The notes beneath the pieces were generated by a model. The model had not been told where the DNA came from, did not search any database, and saw nothing but the letters and a program-made list of their open reading frames with translations. Positions 26,836 to 35,284 of a stretch of DNA of 57,932 nt are shown here, piece after piece; the stretch's first letter is position 1; each line of letters begins with the position of its first letter. The stretch lies in the IMG/VR virus record IMGVR_UViG_3300021961_010926, positions 1 through 57,932 of that record. One strand, 5' to 3'. A program made the position numbers and the translations under genes. This DNA is from a virus.

Positions 26836-27705
26836 TTAGTCAGGAAGATCAATCGTTTTTACTTCTTGTGGTACCGGTTGTTGTTGTTGTGGTTTTTCCC
26901 AGTTAATGATCGCTTGCGGGTTACCCTGGAAGCAGAAATGACCGTAATGGTTTAGAGAAATAGTAGGATCTAACCAGATATCACCGCCAATATCCTGCCA
27001 GCGACGACAGAACGTATAATCTTCTGAAAGGTATCGACGATCTACCGGGTCAATCATAGTATCAAATAGCGCATAGAAATTATCTTTAAGATCGCCGTTA
27101 TTGATTACTACATCGTTGTTGTACTTAATTTCCGGGTAAGCGCGAATCAGCTTTAGAATAGCGTCTCGCTTGATCATCATGAAACCGGTGCCTGCGTCGT
27201 GTAATTTAACAAGACCATTCTCTACAGCGATTGATTTGGTTTCACGATTAGTAAATTTAAAGTTAACAGCGTAGTCAGAACCGTGAGCTGCTATTTCTTT
27301 ATCTGTAAGCGGTTGGTCGAGAGGAGTAGTGTGCATATTTTGACGAATACGATTCCAGGCAACTCCTTTCTTAGGATACGCCCCTACAGCCACTTCTTTA
27401 TCTGCTGCGTAGAGCTTCAACACATCCTCTACACTAAACTCGATATCTGCGTCAATAAAGAGAAGATGTGTATAATCTGAATTAAGGAAATACGCTAGTA
27501 GTACGTTACGGGCTCTAGTAACTAGAGACTCGTTAGCAATTGTACCGAATGCTAGAGGAATTTGATGCTGGTTGAAAAAGGTCATCATTCTGATGGTAGA
27601 CCTAAAATAAGGCTCCATCAATTGACCACCATAGCAGGGGGTTGCGATAAAGAATTTATTCTTGCGGATTTCTTCCAGACTAATCTGGCGAGTTTGGTTT
27701 TGCAT
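26836..27705 (-). CDS. GT-A glycosyltransferase
   Basis: 289 residues. KFFIATPCYGGQLMEPYFRS opens the nucleotide-sugar domain. TRARNVLLAYFLNSDYTHLL then FIDADIEF holds the D-x-D metal/sugar-nucleotide motif near residues 88-90. DAGTGFMMIKRDAILKLI and YLSEDYTFCRRWQDIGGDIW supply the acceptor-side acid (ED). Similar proteins lie beside gp23 in aquatic T4-like phages. The target could be a virion protein, DNA or a host glycan. The C-terminus is low-complexity (QQQQPVPQEVK). Confidence 0.83.
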   Translation of the reverse strand: MQNQTRQISLEEIRKNKFFIATPCYGGQLMEPYFRSTIRMMTFFNQHQIPLAFGTIANESLVTRARNVLLAYFLNSDYTHLLFIDADIEFSVEDVLKLYAADKEVAVGAYPKKGVAWNRIRQNMHTTPLDQPLTDKEIAAHGSDYAVNFKFTNRETKSIAVENGLVKLHDAGTGFMMIKRDAILKLIRAYPEIKYNNDVVINNGDLKDNFYALFDTMIDPVDRRYLSEDYTFCRRWQDIGGDIWLDPTISLNHYGHFCFQGNPQAIINWEKPQQQQPVPQEVKTIDLPD

Positions 27706-27723
27706 GATCTACTCCAAGGTTAA

Positions 27724-28311
27724 TTATAATGTTTCAATTGTTAACGTTCTGAACTTAAAAGTTGCTCTTGAGGTTAGATACTCTAAAGAACCACCCGCAG
27801 TAGTAGTATCGAAATCCAAAGGCTCTACTGATATAGGGAATAAGTCTTTGAGTATTATATTAGTTTTAGCATTATTATTGCTATCTAAAATGGTCAAAGT
27901 TCCGTCTGAATATCCCAAAACTTCATTATTAGATGAACCAGCTTTAAAGGGAAATCTATTAAGTCTTTCATTTGCAAAGTTTTTAAATTCAGCATAATTG
28001 TTAGGAAACCCTAATGCTGTAACCCATTCATATAGCTCAACGTAATTGCTTAGATCTTCTGCAATAATAAATTTAATAGTTAAATCGGTGTACATGAGCT
28101 TGTCACCGATAATTGGTCTATCAATAAAAGGTGTAGGTTGGTTAATGAAACCTAACTGAATACCAGGTAGGTTAGCAGCCTGGCAAGTATAAGAAACTTT
28201 AGGGAGGTCTTTTATAACTAATCTAAAACCGTTAGGTCTTAGAAAGTTATGGACTGCAACAGAAGGAGATGTTACAGTCGACTTTAATTCTGAAAGATTA
28301 GATGTGTACAT
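27724..28311 (-). CDS. gp19/gp54-like tail tube-fold structural protein
   Basis: 195 residues. NFLRPNGFRLVIKDLPKVSY then TCQAANLPGIQLGF, MYTDLTIKFIIAEDLSNYVE and LYEWVTALGFP follow the pattern of the T4 tail tube/tube-initiator fold. It differs from the true tube gene at 34694-35272. A second such protein near gp23 may be the baseplate tube initiator (gp54) or another tube-like part. The candidate late promoter (GATAAATA at 28317-28324) is so close that the message would be nearly leaderless. Confidence 0.6.
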   Translation of the reverse strand: MYTSNLSELKSTVTSPSVAVHNFLRPNGFRLVIKDLPKVSYTCQAANLPGIQLGFINQPTPFIDRPIIGDKLMYTDLTIKFIIAEDLSNYVELYEWVTALGFPNNYAEFKNFANERLNRFPFKAGSSNNEVLGYSDGTLTILDSNNNAKTNIILKDLFPISVEPLDFDTTTAGGSLEYLTSRATFKFRTLTIETL

Positions 28312-28333
28312 ATCATTATTTATCTCATAAAAA

Positions 28334-28356
28334 TAGGGGGAGCTTAGCTCCCCCTA
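28334..28356 (-). terminator. strong intrinsic terminator after gp23
   Basis: A perfect 10-bp stem (TAGGGGGAGC with GCTCCCCCTA) with a 3-base loop is followed on the minus strand by TTTTTATG. It lies 26 bases past the major capsid stop. It would insulate the capsid message from the gene at 27724-28311. Confidence 0.9.
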
Positions 28357-28381
28357 ATACCACTCTTAATTGGTGGTTCAA

Positions 28382-29713
28382 TTACATCAGGTTTACAACT
28401 TTGGTACGGCGATAGTACTGGTTGCGGTTTGCTGTAAATGTATCACCATCGGCAGCAGCGCTTCCACCAGTAGTTGTAACGTACGGGTTAGCAATCATAC
28501 CGTAGCGAGTCTTGAAGCCAATCTTTGGCTGGAAGCTACTTGGATCTACTGCACGAACCATCTGGAGAGGTACGTAAGGACAGTAGAAGATACCTGCGTC
28601 ATAAGGCGAAGTACCTTTGTAACCAACTACGTAGAACTGCGAGGCTGCACCAAGGTTTGCAGAATATGGATCTACATATACTTTGAAGCGACCGTTCAGA
28701 ACACCGGCAAAAGTATTACCAGTATCATCTACGTTCAGGTTGGTTGAAAGAGCGGGTGCATAGTCAAGTACACCAGCCATTGCTAAGGCGCTTGCAACGT
28801 CTGCAGAACAGACGATGAAGTTACCTTTGCCACGACGGGTATCCTGACCGATGTGGTTGGCATCACGTTCGATGTTGAACAGAAGACCTTTGAAGCGTTC
28901 TACCGACCAGCGACCGTTGGAGTCAACGTCAAGGTTAAAGGTACCAGCTGTTGCAGTAGCAGGCGAACCGGCTTTAGCAACTGTATAGATGGTACGAACA
29001 ACTTCACGGTTAATTTCAAACATAATTTCCTGTGACAGGATGTTTGAAAGTTCCGACTCTGCATCAAGACCATGAACTGCTTTCAGGTCCTGCGCAAGTT
29101 CAAGGGTGTATTCAGCTTTCAGAGCACGGGTGCGAGCAGTAACCGTGGTCTTATCGATAGCGAATGCCATTGAACCGAAGTTATTAGTAGAAGCGTCACC
29201 AAGAGCTTCACCCTGTGCATTGGACATACCTTTGCCAGTAGTGTAAGAACCATCTACTGGGTTATCACCAGCATGTGTTCCGTTCTTAGGTGTACCGGCG
29301 TAGTCGGCATCGAAACCAGATGACGAGAAGTCGGTATCGGCTTCGTTGAAGAGAGCTTCGGTTAAGCCTGAATCAGTACGAACGTTACCGTATACTGAAC
29401 GCATTGCAAAAATAAGACCGGTAGGACCAGTCATAGGCTGAACGCCACAGATGTCGTAAGCCATCAGGTTAGGCATCGAACGACGAACAAGACCGATAAG
29501 GATTGGATCGTAACGATCAATACCTGCGGTTGAATCGTAGTTGTTAGCTGGTGCTACTTCGGAAAGCATCTGACGCTCTTCGCGAAGTGCTTTCTCCTGG
29601 TTTTCAAGAAGAACTGCGGTTACAGACTTCTTGTAGCTGTCTTTGATTTCTGGCAGATCTGCGTGGTCTAGGACAGCGCCCCACTTAGTCTGAAGTTGTT
29701 CTGATAAGTACAT
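28382..29713 (-). CDS. 23: major capsid protein gp23
   Basis: 443 residues. ERQMLSEVAPANNYDSTAGI then DRYDPILIGLVRRSMPNLMA and YDICGVQPMTGPTGLIFAMR are the N-terminal blocks of T4-type gp23. FEINREVVRTIYTVA and the C-terminal AIDPSSFQPKIGFKTRYGMI also match. Forms the icosahedral shell after cleavage by gp21 (a probable cleavage site lies near residues 50-65). It has its own late promoter (29742-29749) and a strong terminator downstream, as expected for the most abundant protein. Confidence 0.97.
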   Translation of the reverse strand: MYLSEQLQTKWGAVLDHADLPEIKDSYKKSVTAVLLENQEKALREERQMLSEVAPANNYDSTAGIDRYDPILIGLVRRSMPNLMAYDICGVQPMTGPTGLIFAMRSVYGNVRTDSGLTEALFNEADTDFSSSGFDADYAGTPKNGTHAGDNPVDGSYTTGKGMSNAQGEALGDASTNNFGSMAFAIDKTTVTARTRALKAEYTLELAQDLKAVHGLDAESELSNILSQEIMFEINREVVRTIYTVAKAGSPATATAGTFNLDVDSNGRWSVERFKGLLFNIERDANHIGQDTRRGKGNFIVCSADVASALAMAGVLDYAPALSTNLNVDDTGNTFAGVLNGRFKVYVDPYSANLGAASQFYVVGYKGTSPYDAGIFYCPYVPLQMVRAVDPSSFQPKIGFKTRYGMIANPYVTTTGGSAAADGDTFTANRNQYYRRTKVVNLM

Positions 29714-29741
29714 TACCTTCTCCTTTTTAGAAGTTCTAAGA

Positions 29742-29749
29742 TATTTATA
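29742..29749 (-). promoter_or_regulatory. late promoter of gp23
   Basis: Minus-strand TATAAATA, exact T4 late consensus, about 29-36 bases before the gp23 ATG, with AAGGAGAAGG as ribosome site. Confidence 0.85.
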
Positions 29750-29751
29750 TG

Positions 29752-30852
29752 TTATCGAGTTTTGATAGCGCGCGAGAGATGTCTCACGTACTGATCAACC
29801 GTTGTGTTATTTTCAAACGAGCTAGCGCTGTTTATAGCGGTTTCTTCAACAAGAACCTGCTCTGGTGATTTACCTGTGTGAGTAGGGAAATAATTTTCCG
29901 TAATTACAGCAAGCTTTTCACGATACAGGTCTTCTGATTCAAAATCGACCCCTTCTACTAACTTTTTAAGTTTTTGTGCTTCAGTAGAAGTTAGATTTTT
30001 AGTCTGCTCTTCGAAGATACTAGCTTTTTTAACAGAACTAAGTTCTTTTGAAGTCTCGACATTCTTTTCAATTGCTTCATCAAGCTTAGCGCTTAATTCT
30101 TCGTTCTTAGCTTGAAGGTCAGCAAGTACATCATACTTCTCTTCAGGAATATCTATGTAATGTTCTTTGAAGAGTTCTTTCATACCGGTAATGAAGTCTT
30201 CTGCAATCTCGGTACGAAGACCTGATTCAACAGCTAATGCATTCTCATCCATCCACTGTTCAACAACATAGTTGAGGTATGAATCTACTTTTTCAACTAA
30301 TGACTCAGTGTATTCTTTAAGCTGGTTTGCATTAGCTTCTTCTAATTTAGCAGTTACTTTTTCCATCTCGTGATTAACACGAGCGATAACAGCAGCTTCA
30401 AATATAGAAGTAGCTTTCGCTTTGAATTCCTCAGATAGTTCTTCTCCGAAAATTGAGTTTAGCTGAGCTGAAACATCAACGTCGTTTTCGGAAATAGCAT
30501 TATCTTGTTCTTGTTTTTCTTCCATGTTTGGAACTTTTACTGACTTAGCGTCGCCTTTAGTGGCTGGGACTGGTGCTTTTGATACTGAAGAAGAATTCTT
30601 GGCACCTAAATTAGTGTCATCTTCGTCAGATGTTGTGAAAGAAGCGTCTTGTGAGGATCCCTGCTTAGGCTGTGTGGTATCACCAGCTGTAGCTGCCTGA
30701 CCTGCTTTAGAAGTATCCTTCTTAGCATTTGAAGCGGCTTTTGAGCCGGTGTCGGCCATTCCACCTGCAGCAAGGTTCTCAGTAGATTCTTCAGTCAGTT
30801 TTTGCTTATCTTTTCCAGATAGCAACTGTGCAATTTTACTTTCCACTGACAT
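29752..30852 (-). CDS. 22: prohead core scaffolding protein gp22
   Basis: 366 residues, highly charged. An N-terminal low-complexity segment (residues 10-110, A/S/T/K-rich) is longer than in T4 gp22. Coiled coils follow (EELSEEFKAKATSIFEAAVI, RVNHEMEKVTAKLEEANANQ; LQAKNEELSAKLDEAIEKNV). The C-terminal NTTVDQYVRHLSRAIK is the conserved gp22 end. It forms the internal core of the prohead and is digested by gp21. Position between gp21 and gp23 and a late promoter at 30889-30896 fit. Confidence 0.88.
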   Translation of the reverse strand: MSVESKIAQLLSGKDKQKLTEESTENLAAGGMADTGSKAASNAKKDTSKAGQAATAGDTTQPKQGSSQDASFTTSDEDDTNLGAKNSSSVSKAPVPATKGDAKSVKVPNMEEKQEQDNAISENDVDVSAQLNSIFGEELSEEFKAKATSIFEAAVIARVNHEMEKVTAKLEEANANQLKEYTESLVEKVDSYLNYVVEQWMDENALAVESGLRTEIAEDFITGMKELFKEHYIDIPEEKYDVLADLQAKNEELSAKLDEAIEKNVETSKELSSVKKASIFEEQTKNLTSTEAQKLKKLVEGVDFESEDLYREKLAVITENYFPTHTGKSPEQVLVEETAINSASSFENNTTVDQYVRHLSRAIKTR

Positions 30853-30888
30853 CCGTATTTCTCCTAAGAGTTTTTTGTTTAACGTTAT

Positions 30889-30896
30889 TATTTATA
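30889..30896 (-). promoter_or_regulatory. late promoter of gp22
   Basis: Minus-strand TATAAATA, exact consensus, about 37 bases before the gp22 start, with AGGAG before the ATG. Confidence 0.8.
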
Positions 30897-30904
30897 TGGC
30901 TGAG

Positions 30905-31549
30905 TTACTTGATACTTCTCAAGAAAGAATTGAAAACCTTTAGTTTTGTTTCATTTAAACTGTGTTTTGACGCTTTCTTAATAGCTCTCTGCGCATACTC
31001 AACATCAACGGCTTTCCACACCCCGTTGTCTAAAATCCATTCAGCTGATTCCATAATGCCATTAACAAAAGCATCAGGGGCTGATGGGTCGGCAACAATA
31101 TCTACGGTTGCAAGATGAAAATCATCCTGTACTTCGTTGATACCGTCTTTTTCTTTTAAAGAGCCAAGACCACGCGAGGATACTCCCAATCTCACCCCTT
31201 CTTCAATAAAGTTCTGAGCAATCTTTCCCATTGGAGTGTCTAATACCTTGGCACGTCCAATAACATCATTGCCTGTGAACTTTAACTCAGTAATAAGATG
31301 AGAAACATTATTTAAATTAATTTGAGGATTAGGAGGATGACCTAGCTCTCCTAATGCTCTTTTTTCTTTAATAAGATCTTGATAACGGCTAACTTCTCTT
31401 TCCATAACTGCTTTTGGATAACGTCTGCCATTACGGTTGTCTTTATCTGCCTGCATAAAGATACCTTCAATAAAGATACCTTTCTTACCAGACTCTTTAG
31501 CTTCAGTAATATACTTAAGCTCTTGTGAAATTTCTTTAATTAGTTTCAT
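30905..31549 (-). CDS. 21: prohead protease gp21
   Basis: 214 residues (T4 gp21 212). GIFMQADKDNRNGRRYPKAV; EKRALGELGHPPNPQINLNN with the catalytic His; VRLGVSSRGLGSLKE with the Ser; and VDIVADPSAPDAFVNGIMES are the herpesvirus/T4-type serine protease blocks. It cleaves gp22 core and gp23 during head maturation. The ATG overlaps the stop of the preceding gene (TAATG). Confidence 0.95.
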   Translation of the reverse strand: MKLIKEISQELKYITEAKESGKKGIFIEGIFMQADKDNRNGRRYPKAVMEREVSRYQDLIKEKRALGELGHPPNPQINLNNVSHLITELKFTGNDVIGRAKVLDTPMGKIAQNFIEEGVRLGVSSRGLGSLKEKDGINEVQDDFHLATVDIVADPSAPDAFVNGIMESAEWILDNGVWKAVDVEYAQRAIKKASKHSLNETKLKVFNSFLRSIK

Positions 31550-31962
31550 TAGTATGGATCCACTCCAGGGCCTTGGTGTTGAAGGTTACGATCGATATAA
31601 CCATTCCCTTTTGTAAACTGAATGATCATAGTACCTTGAGCGGCACCTAAATTAACTTCTACGTTAGCGTTAGCTTGGTCACCTAGTACACAGCCAATCT
31701 TTTCGGTAAGGTTAAACTCACCGGAGCCAGATACCGCTAGAATTAAATTACCACCCCTGGTAATATTAGCAGCATTACCAACATCGTAAGCAATATCCGT
31801 AATAGTTAAAACTACGTTTGCAGGGGTAACAATCTGAGTATCAGTTGTAGCGTTCGGGCCAGGGTGAGCTAGCTCATAAATAGAGATATTGGCGTTACCA
31901 GACCCTACAATTGCAACGGCTGCTTGACGCTTTGTAATTTTTAAAATGCGTTTATCTGCCAT
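31549..31962 (-). CDS. beta-rich structural protein between core genes
   Basis: 137 residues. MADKRILKITKRQAAVAIVG leads into alternating strands (NISIYELAHPG; VVLTITDIAYDVGNAANI; GNLILAVSGSGEFNLTEKIG) and ends NLQHQGPGVDPY. No catalytic motif. In T4 this place between gp67/gp68 and gp21 holds core proteins. The composition here looks more like a capsid decoration or tail-fibre-fold protein found in aquatic T4-like phages. TAATG and 11-base overlaps tie it to the late head operon. Confidence 0.65.
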   Translation of the reverse strand: MADKRILKITKRQAAVAIVGSGNANISIYELAHPGPNATTDTQIVTPANVVLTITDIAYDVGNAANITRGGNLILAVSGSGEFNLTEKIGCVLGDQANANVEVNLGAAQGTMIIQFTKGNGYIDRNLQHQGPGVDPY

Positions 31963-32926
31963 CGTTCATTCTCTTTTTCTTTTTGTGGTTACCGTGATAT
32001 TCAGCAAGCATTATATCAAGATCCTCTGTATACACCTTATGAATACCGTCTTTGAATTCTACCATATACCATTCAACCTGACCTTCGTCATTAGGGTCAG
32101 CGTGCTGAGCTTCTAATACAACCCCGTCACCAAGAAGAGCTGAGCGAACGTGCTTAGCGCAGTAATGAACATCTTCTTTCCTGATAATACCAGCATCTTC
32201 GAGATCTTTTTTGCGCTTTAAAGTATCTTCGATGTTTTTCTTGTACCATGCTTGTCTTTGAGCTAGGGTCTCCCCGGTCTCTTTTCTAGTTAGTTTATCC
32301 CAGCGGTCGTAGACTTTTGCTGCACCGAACAGCTTAGTTTTTTTAGCTTCTTCTATCTCACCTTCTTCTTTTTCACCTTCTTCTTTTTCATCTACATCTT
32401 GTTTGCTGTGCATTAAGAAGTCGTGAACAGAATCTAAATAATCAGAAGCCATGGTAAGCTTAGACTGTACCCAACCATCCAGCTGAGTATCATCATTCAT
32501 TATTCTTGCGAGGCCAGATGCCTGATTTACCATGCGCATCAGCTGACCTTTTGCCATGGCTCCTTCATCATCAACGGCTTCTTTTACACTCGAGGTAGGT
32601 TTATTACCTACTATTCTTTCATGCGCTCTTTGAATGCCTTTTAAGCGCTGAGCGAGTTTAGTTTTAGTTTTCGGAATTCCGTATATAGGGTCTACAGCTT
32701 TCTTAACATAACTTGTTAGGGTCGATTTTTTTAGTTCATCAATCTGGGTTGATTCTTCAGCAACACGCTTAGCTGTCTTTGTAGCTATGGCCATCTTCAT
32801 ACCCATGGGCATATCTGGGTTTTCACGCTCAATAGCTTTAGCTACCTCTTCACGCTTCTTTTTTTCGGCGGAGGTAAGAGTCTTTTCTGTAATATGATTT
32901 CGAAAAGAGAAAAAATCTTTAGACAT
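31952..32926 (-). CDS. prohead-core-like protein with charged repeats
   Basis: 324 residues. A helical N-terminus (EKKKREEVAKAIERENPDMP, MGMKMAIATKTAKRVAEE) resembles a short helical motif seen in several phage head proteins. An acidic repeat (EKEEGEKEEGEIEEAKK) lies near residue 180. The C-terminal domain (YCAKHVRSALLGDGVVLEAQ, HADPNDEGQVEWYMVEF) is a strand-rich module. By position it may take the role of T4 gp68, but it is larger (T4 gp68 about 140), so this is only a synteny guess. Confidence 0.55.
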   Translation of the reverse strand: MSKDFFSFRNHITEKTLTSAEKKKREEVAKAIERENPDMPMGMKMAIATKTAKRVAEESTQIDELKKSTLTSYVKKAVDPIYGIPKTKTKLAQRLKGIQRAHERIVGNKPTSSVKEAVDDEGAMAKGQLMRMVNQASGLARIMNDDTQLDGWVQSKLTMASDYLDSVHDFLMHSKQDVDEKEEGEKEEGEIEEAKKTKLFGAAKVYDRWDKLTRKETGETLAQRQAWYKKNIEDTLKRKKDLEDAGIIRKEDVHYCAKHVRSALLGDGVVLEAQHADPNDEGQVEWYMVEFKDGIHKVYTEDLDIMLAEYHGNHKKKKRMNDGR

Positions 32927-33110
32927 GGTCGCTGGTCTCTGTATCTTCTTCTGGTGCGGAATAGACGTTTTGAGCTATTTCCATTTTCTTATCGTTAAGC
33001 GCAGAGTCTAATTTTGATGCAAGGATTGCATAGACATCTTCCTGCGCCTCTGCATTTTCACCGTTAATAATTTTGTTAACTAAATTGTTGACTAATTCTT
33101 TATCTGACAT
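32919..33110 (-). CDS. prohead core protein, gp67-like
   Basis: 63 residues. MSDKELVNNLVNKIINGENA then DSALNDKKMEIAQNVYSAPE match the short acidic prohead core protein family, in which a helix LD-AL--KK-EIAQ-- is conserved. In T4 gp67 follows portal gp20 exactly as here. Small, highly charged and helical, it would be a minor component of the scaffold core. Confidence 0.65.
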   Translation of the reverse strand: MSDKELVNNLVNKIINGENAEAQEDVYAILASKLDSALNDKKMEIAQNVYSAPEEDTETSDHV

Positions 33111-33127
33111 AAATCACCCATTAATAT

Positions 33128-33135
33128 TATTTATC
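33128..33135 (-). promoter_or_regulatory. late promoter candidate before gp67-like gene
   Basis: Minus-strand GATAAATA, one mismatch to TATAAATA, overlapping the portal stop codon and 18-25 bases before the ATG at 33110. Confidence 0.45.
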
Positions 33136-34675
33136 TTACTTCTCTGCTTAGAGCAGCTACTTGTTCAGACCCCGGCATTCCTGGTTGCGATACTGGAGGC
33201 TGTTCTTCATTTTCTGCTTCTATTCTTTCTATTTCCGCGTCGGTCATTTTAAGAACATTCTTTTTAACATAACTTTGACTGAAATATACTCCAACGTACG
33301 GAGACATTTGATTCAATACGTCAAGTCTATTTCTTAAATTCTCAGCTTCTTTCATTTCTTGATAATATTGATCTTGAGCATACTTGTAATTTATACTTTG
33401 TTTTATTTCTTCCCATTCATCTAATCTAATTACTTTTTTAAGCACCAATTGTGTCTTAAGAAGATCATCAAACAGAGCATTAAATTTTCTACGGAGTCTA
33501 GAAATAAACTTTGCAAATTTAATTTCATCTCTAGAAATTTCAGCCTGTCTGCCGAAATTAAAACCAGATGATTCTTGAAATCTTGATGTAGGTACATTGA
33601 GCGATTGATATACTTTATTCTGAAAGTATTCAATATCTGCGATCTGACCAAGATTCTCTCCTCCAGGTAGAGTACTAATCTCAGTACCTCTTCCCCCTTC
33701 TCGTCTTGGTAACCAGAAATCTTCTAACATAGTCATGAACTTACGGTCATCTTTAATTTCACCCGTGGTGGAATCATAAACAATCTTATTTCTATATCTG
33801 GTCATTAAATCTTTCATATATTGTTCAGCTTTCTGCTTCGGCAGATTACCAACGTCAATGTAGAAGATTCTTCTTTCTGGTGCGCGGGATAGACGATATA
33901 TTACTAGCGAATCTGCCATCATCTTAAGCTGATTAACAGGCTTAATAGCTTTATGAAGGTATCCGTTTATAATATTTCTGTCAAGATCTAATAGACCGGA
34001 AGGAACAAAAGTAACTGCATCAGGGCTTATCTTTATTCCTGTGTTTGTTTGAGCAGGAGCAGCACCCGGAGTATATGACATACCTTTTTCATTATAAAGA
34101 AAATACTCGTCAACAGATTGAATAAGCTCGACGCCTGTATCGTCAACTTTATCTTTTTTAACTTCCCTTACTTTACGAATTTTCTTAGGATCAATATATC
34201 TTAATTCTAAAATTCCTGCAACAGGCTTTGAACTATTAATTAATTTTTGATAGTACAGTCTTCCGTCTACGTACCATCTTCTAAAAATGTCATGGGCTTT
34301 ATCTTTAAAATCTAGAAGTTGAAGAATCTTATCAAATTCTTCTCTTATAGATTCTTTTATGGAGTCCGGGATTTCAAGATTATCAACATCGATAGTCACA
34401 GGGTTCTCGCTGTCGATAGCAGCGATTGCCTCTGTGACTATCTCTTCTATAGCGTTATCACAATCTGGATACTTTGCAATCTCTCTATATCTGGAAATTA
34501 GATCTGCTTCATTTCTAGCTGTAGCGTCTATATCGACGTAAGTGCCGTAGTAACCCCCGGCATTTACTGTAGACGCACCGTCATCAGACACAGGCGTGAT
34601 GAATTCTTGCTTCTTCGACGGCTGTGTCTGATCGGTTTCACGACCAATCGTAAATCCAAATAAGGTAATCGCCAT
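33131..34675 (-). CDS. 20: portal vertex protein gp20
   Basis: 514 residues (T4 gp20 524). VDIDATARNEADLISRYREI then AKYPDCDNAIEEIVTEAI; YFLYNEKGMSYTPGAA; YRLSRAPERRIFYIDVGNLP; KFMTMLEDFWLPRREGGRGT; and FGRQAEISRDEIKFAKFISR are the conserved T4-type portal blocks. It forms the dodecameric DNA entry pore and nucleates prohead assembly. The N-terminus (residues 1-35) is variable. Confidence 0.97.
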   Translation of the reverse strand: MAITLFGFTIGRETDQTQPSKKQEFITPVSDDGASTVNAGGYYGTYVDIDATARNEADLISRYREIAKYPDCDNAIEEIVTEAIAAIDSENPVTIDVDNLEIPDSIKESIREEFDKILQLLDFKDKAHDIFRRWYVDGRLYYQKLINSSKPVAGILELRYIDPKKIRKVREVKKDKVDDTGVELIQSVDEYFLYNEKGMSYTPGAAPAQTNTGIKISPDAVTFVPSGLLDLDRNIINGYLHKAIKPVNQLKMMADSLVIYRLSRAPERRIFYIDVGNLPKQKAEQYMKDLMTRYRNKIVYDSTTGEIKDDRKFMTMLEDFWLPRREGGRGTEISTLPGGENLGQIADIEYFQNKVYQSLNVPTSRFQESSGFNFGRQAEISRDEIKFAKFISRLRRKFNALFDDLLKTQLVLKKVIRLDEWEEIKQSINYKYAQDQYYQEMKEAENLRNRLDVLNQMSPYVGVYFSQSYVKKNVLKMTDAEIERIEAENEEQPPVSQPGMPGSEQVAALSREVR

Positions 34676-34693
34676 AACTAGTTAAATACTCAC

Positions 34694-35272
34694 TTATTGA
34701 TTATTAAATAAACCAGCGAAATCAACTGTACCGCCAGCTGTTGTGGTGGACGTGGTGAAGTGCTGATACTGCCAGGTAACAGTAAACTGTGAGATCTGAT
34801 CGTTAGCACCAAAGTCTAATGCCACTGGCGACAGGTCTACAGGGAACGCGTTAACTAGCTTGTAAGACTTAAGTACGTTACCATTTCTATCTAGCTGGAA
34901 TACGTCTAAATCTCTTTGATACTGAGCTGGCTGTAATCTGCCGGTCTTAGTAGCATAGTCTTCCATTCCACCCATCCATTCTTCTATAGCATTTCTAATG
35001 GACATTTCTGAATCGTTTAGAACGGTAATAGTCCATGGTGCGAAGATACGATCGCCAACAAATTTAACCTCACGGCCGCGATACTGCACGACCGCTGGGT
35101 TAACTGTCTGACCTGGTAGCTCTGCAACTGAAACTAAGAACGGTGAACGCGCTACGGCAGTTGCTTGACCAGTTACATACGTTGGGTATGATAACTGTAC
35201 AGCAAACTGGTTAGGGCGAGCACCACCATTGGTAAGAGCTGATTTAAAACGCTCTACGTTAAATGTAGTCAT
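34694..35272 (-). CDS. 19: tail tube protein gp19
   Basis: 192 residues. FNVERFKSALTNGGARPNQF then AVQLSYPTYVTG; LVSVAELPGQTVNPAVVQYR; GREVKFVGDRIFAPWTITVL; NAFPVDLSPVALDFGANDQI; and FTVTWQYQHF match the T4 gp19 tail tube protein and its relatives. It stacks as hexameric rings inside the sheath. It follows gp18 by 12 bases, in T4 order. Confidence 0.95.
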   Translation of the reverse strand: MTTFNVERFKSALTNGGARPNQFAVQLSYPTYVTGQATAVARSPFLVSVAELPGQTVNPAVVQYRGREVKFVGDRIFAPWTITVLNDSEMSIRNAIEEWMGGMEDYATKTGRLQPAQYQRDLDVFQLDRNGNVLKSYKLVNAFPVDLSPVALDFGANDQISQFTVTWQYQHFTTSTTTAGGTVDFAGLFNNQ

Positions 35273-35284
35273 CTATTCTCTCCC

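Noticed and set aside
33430-33651. Minus-strand 73-codon frame inside the portal gene
   Set aside because: Alternative frame of gp20 with no start signal.
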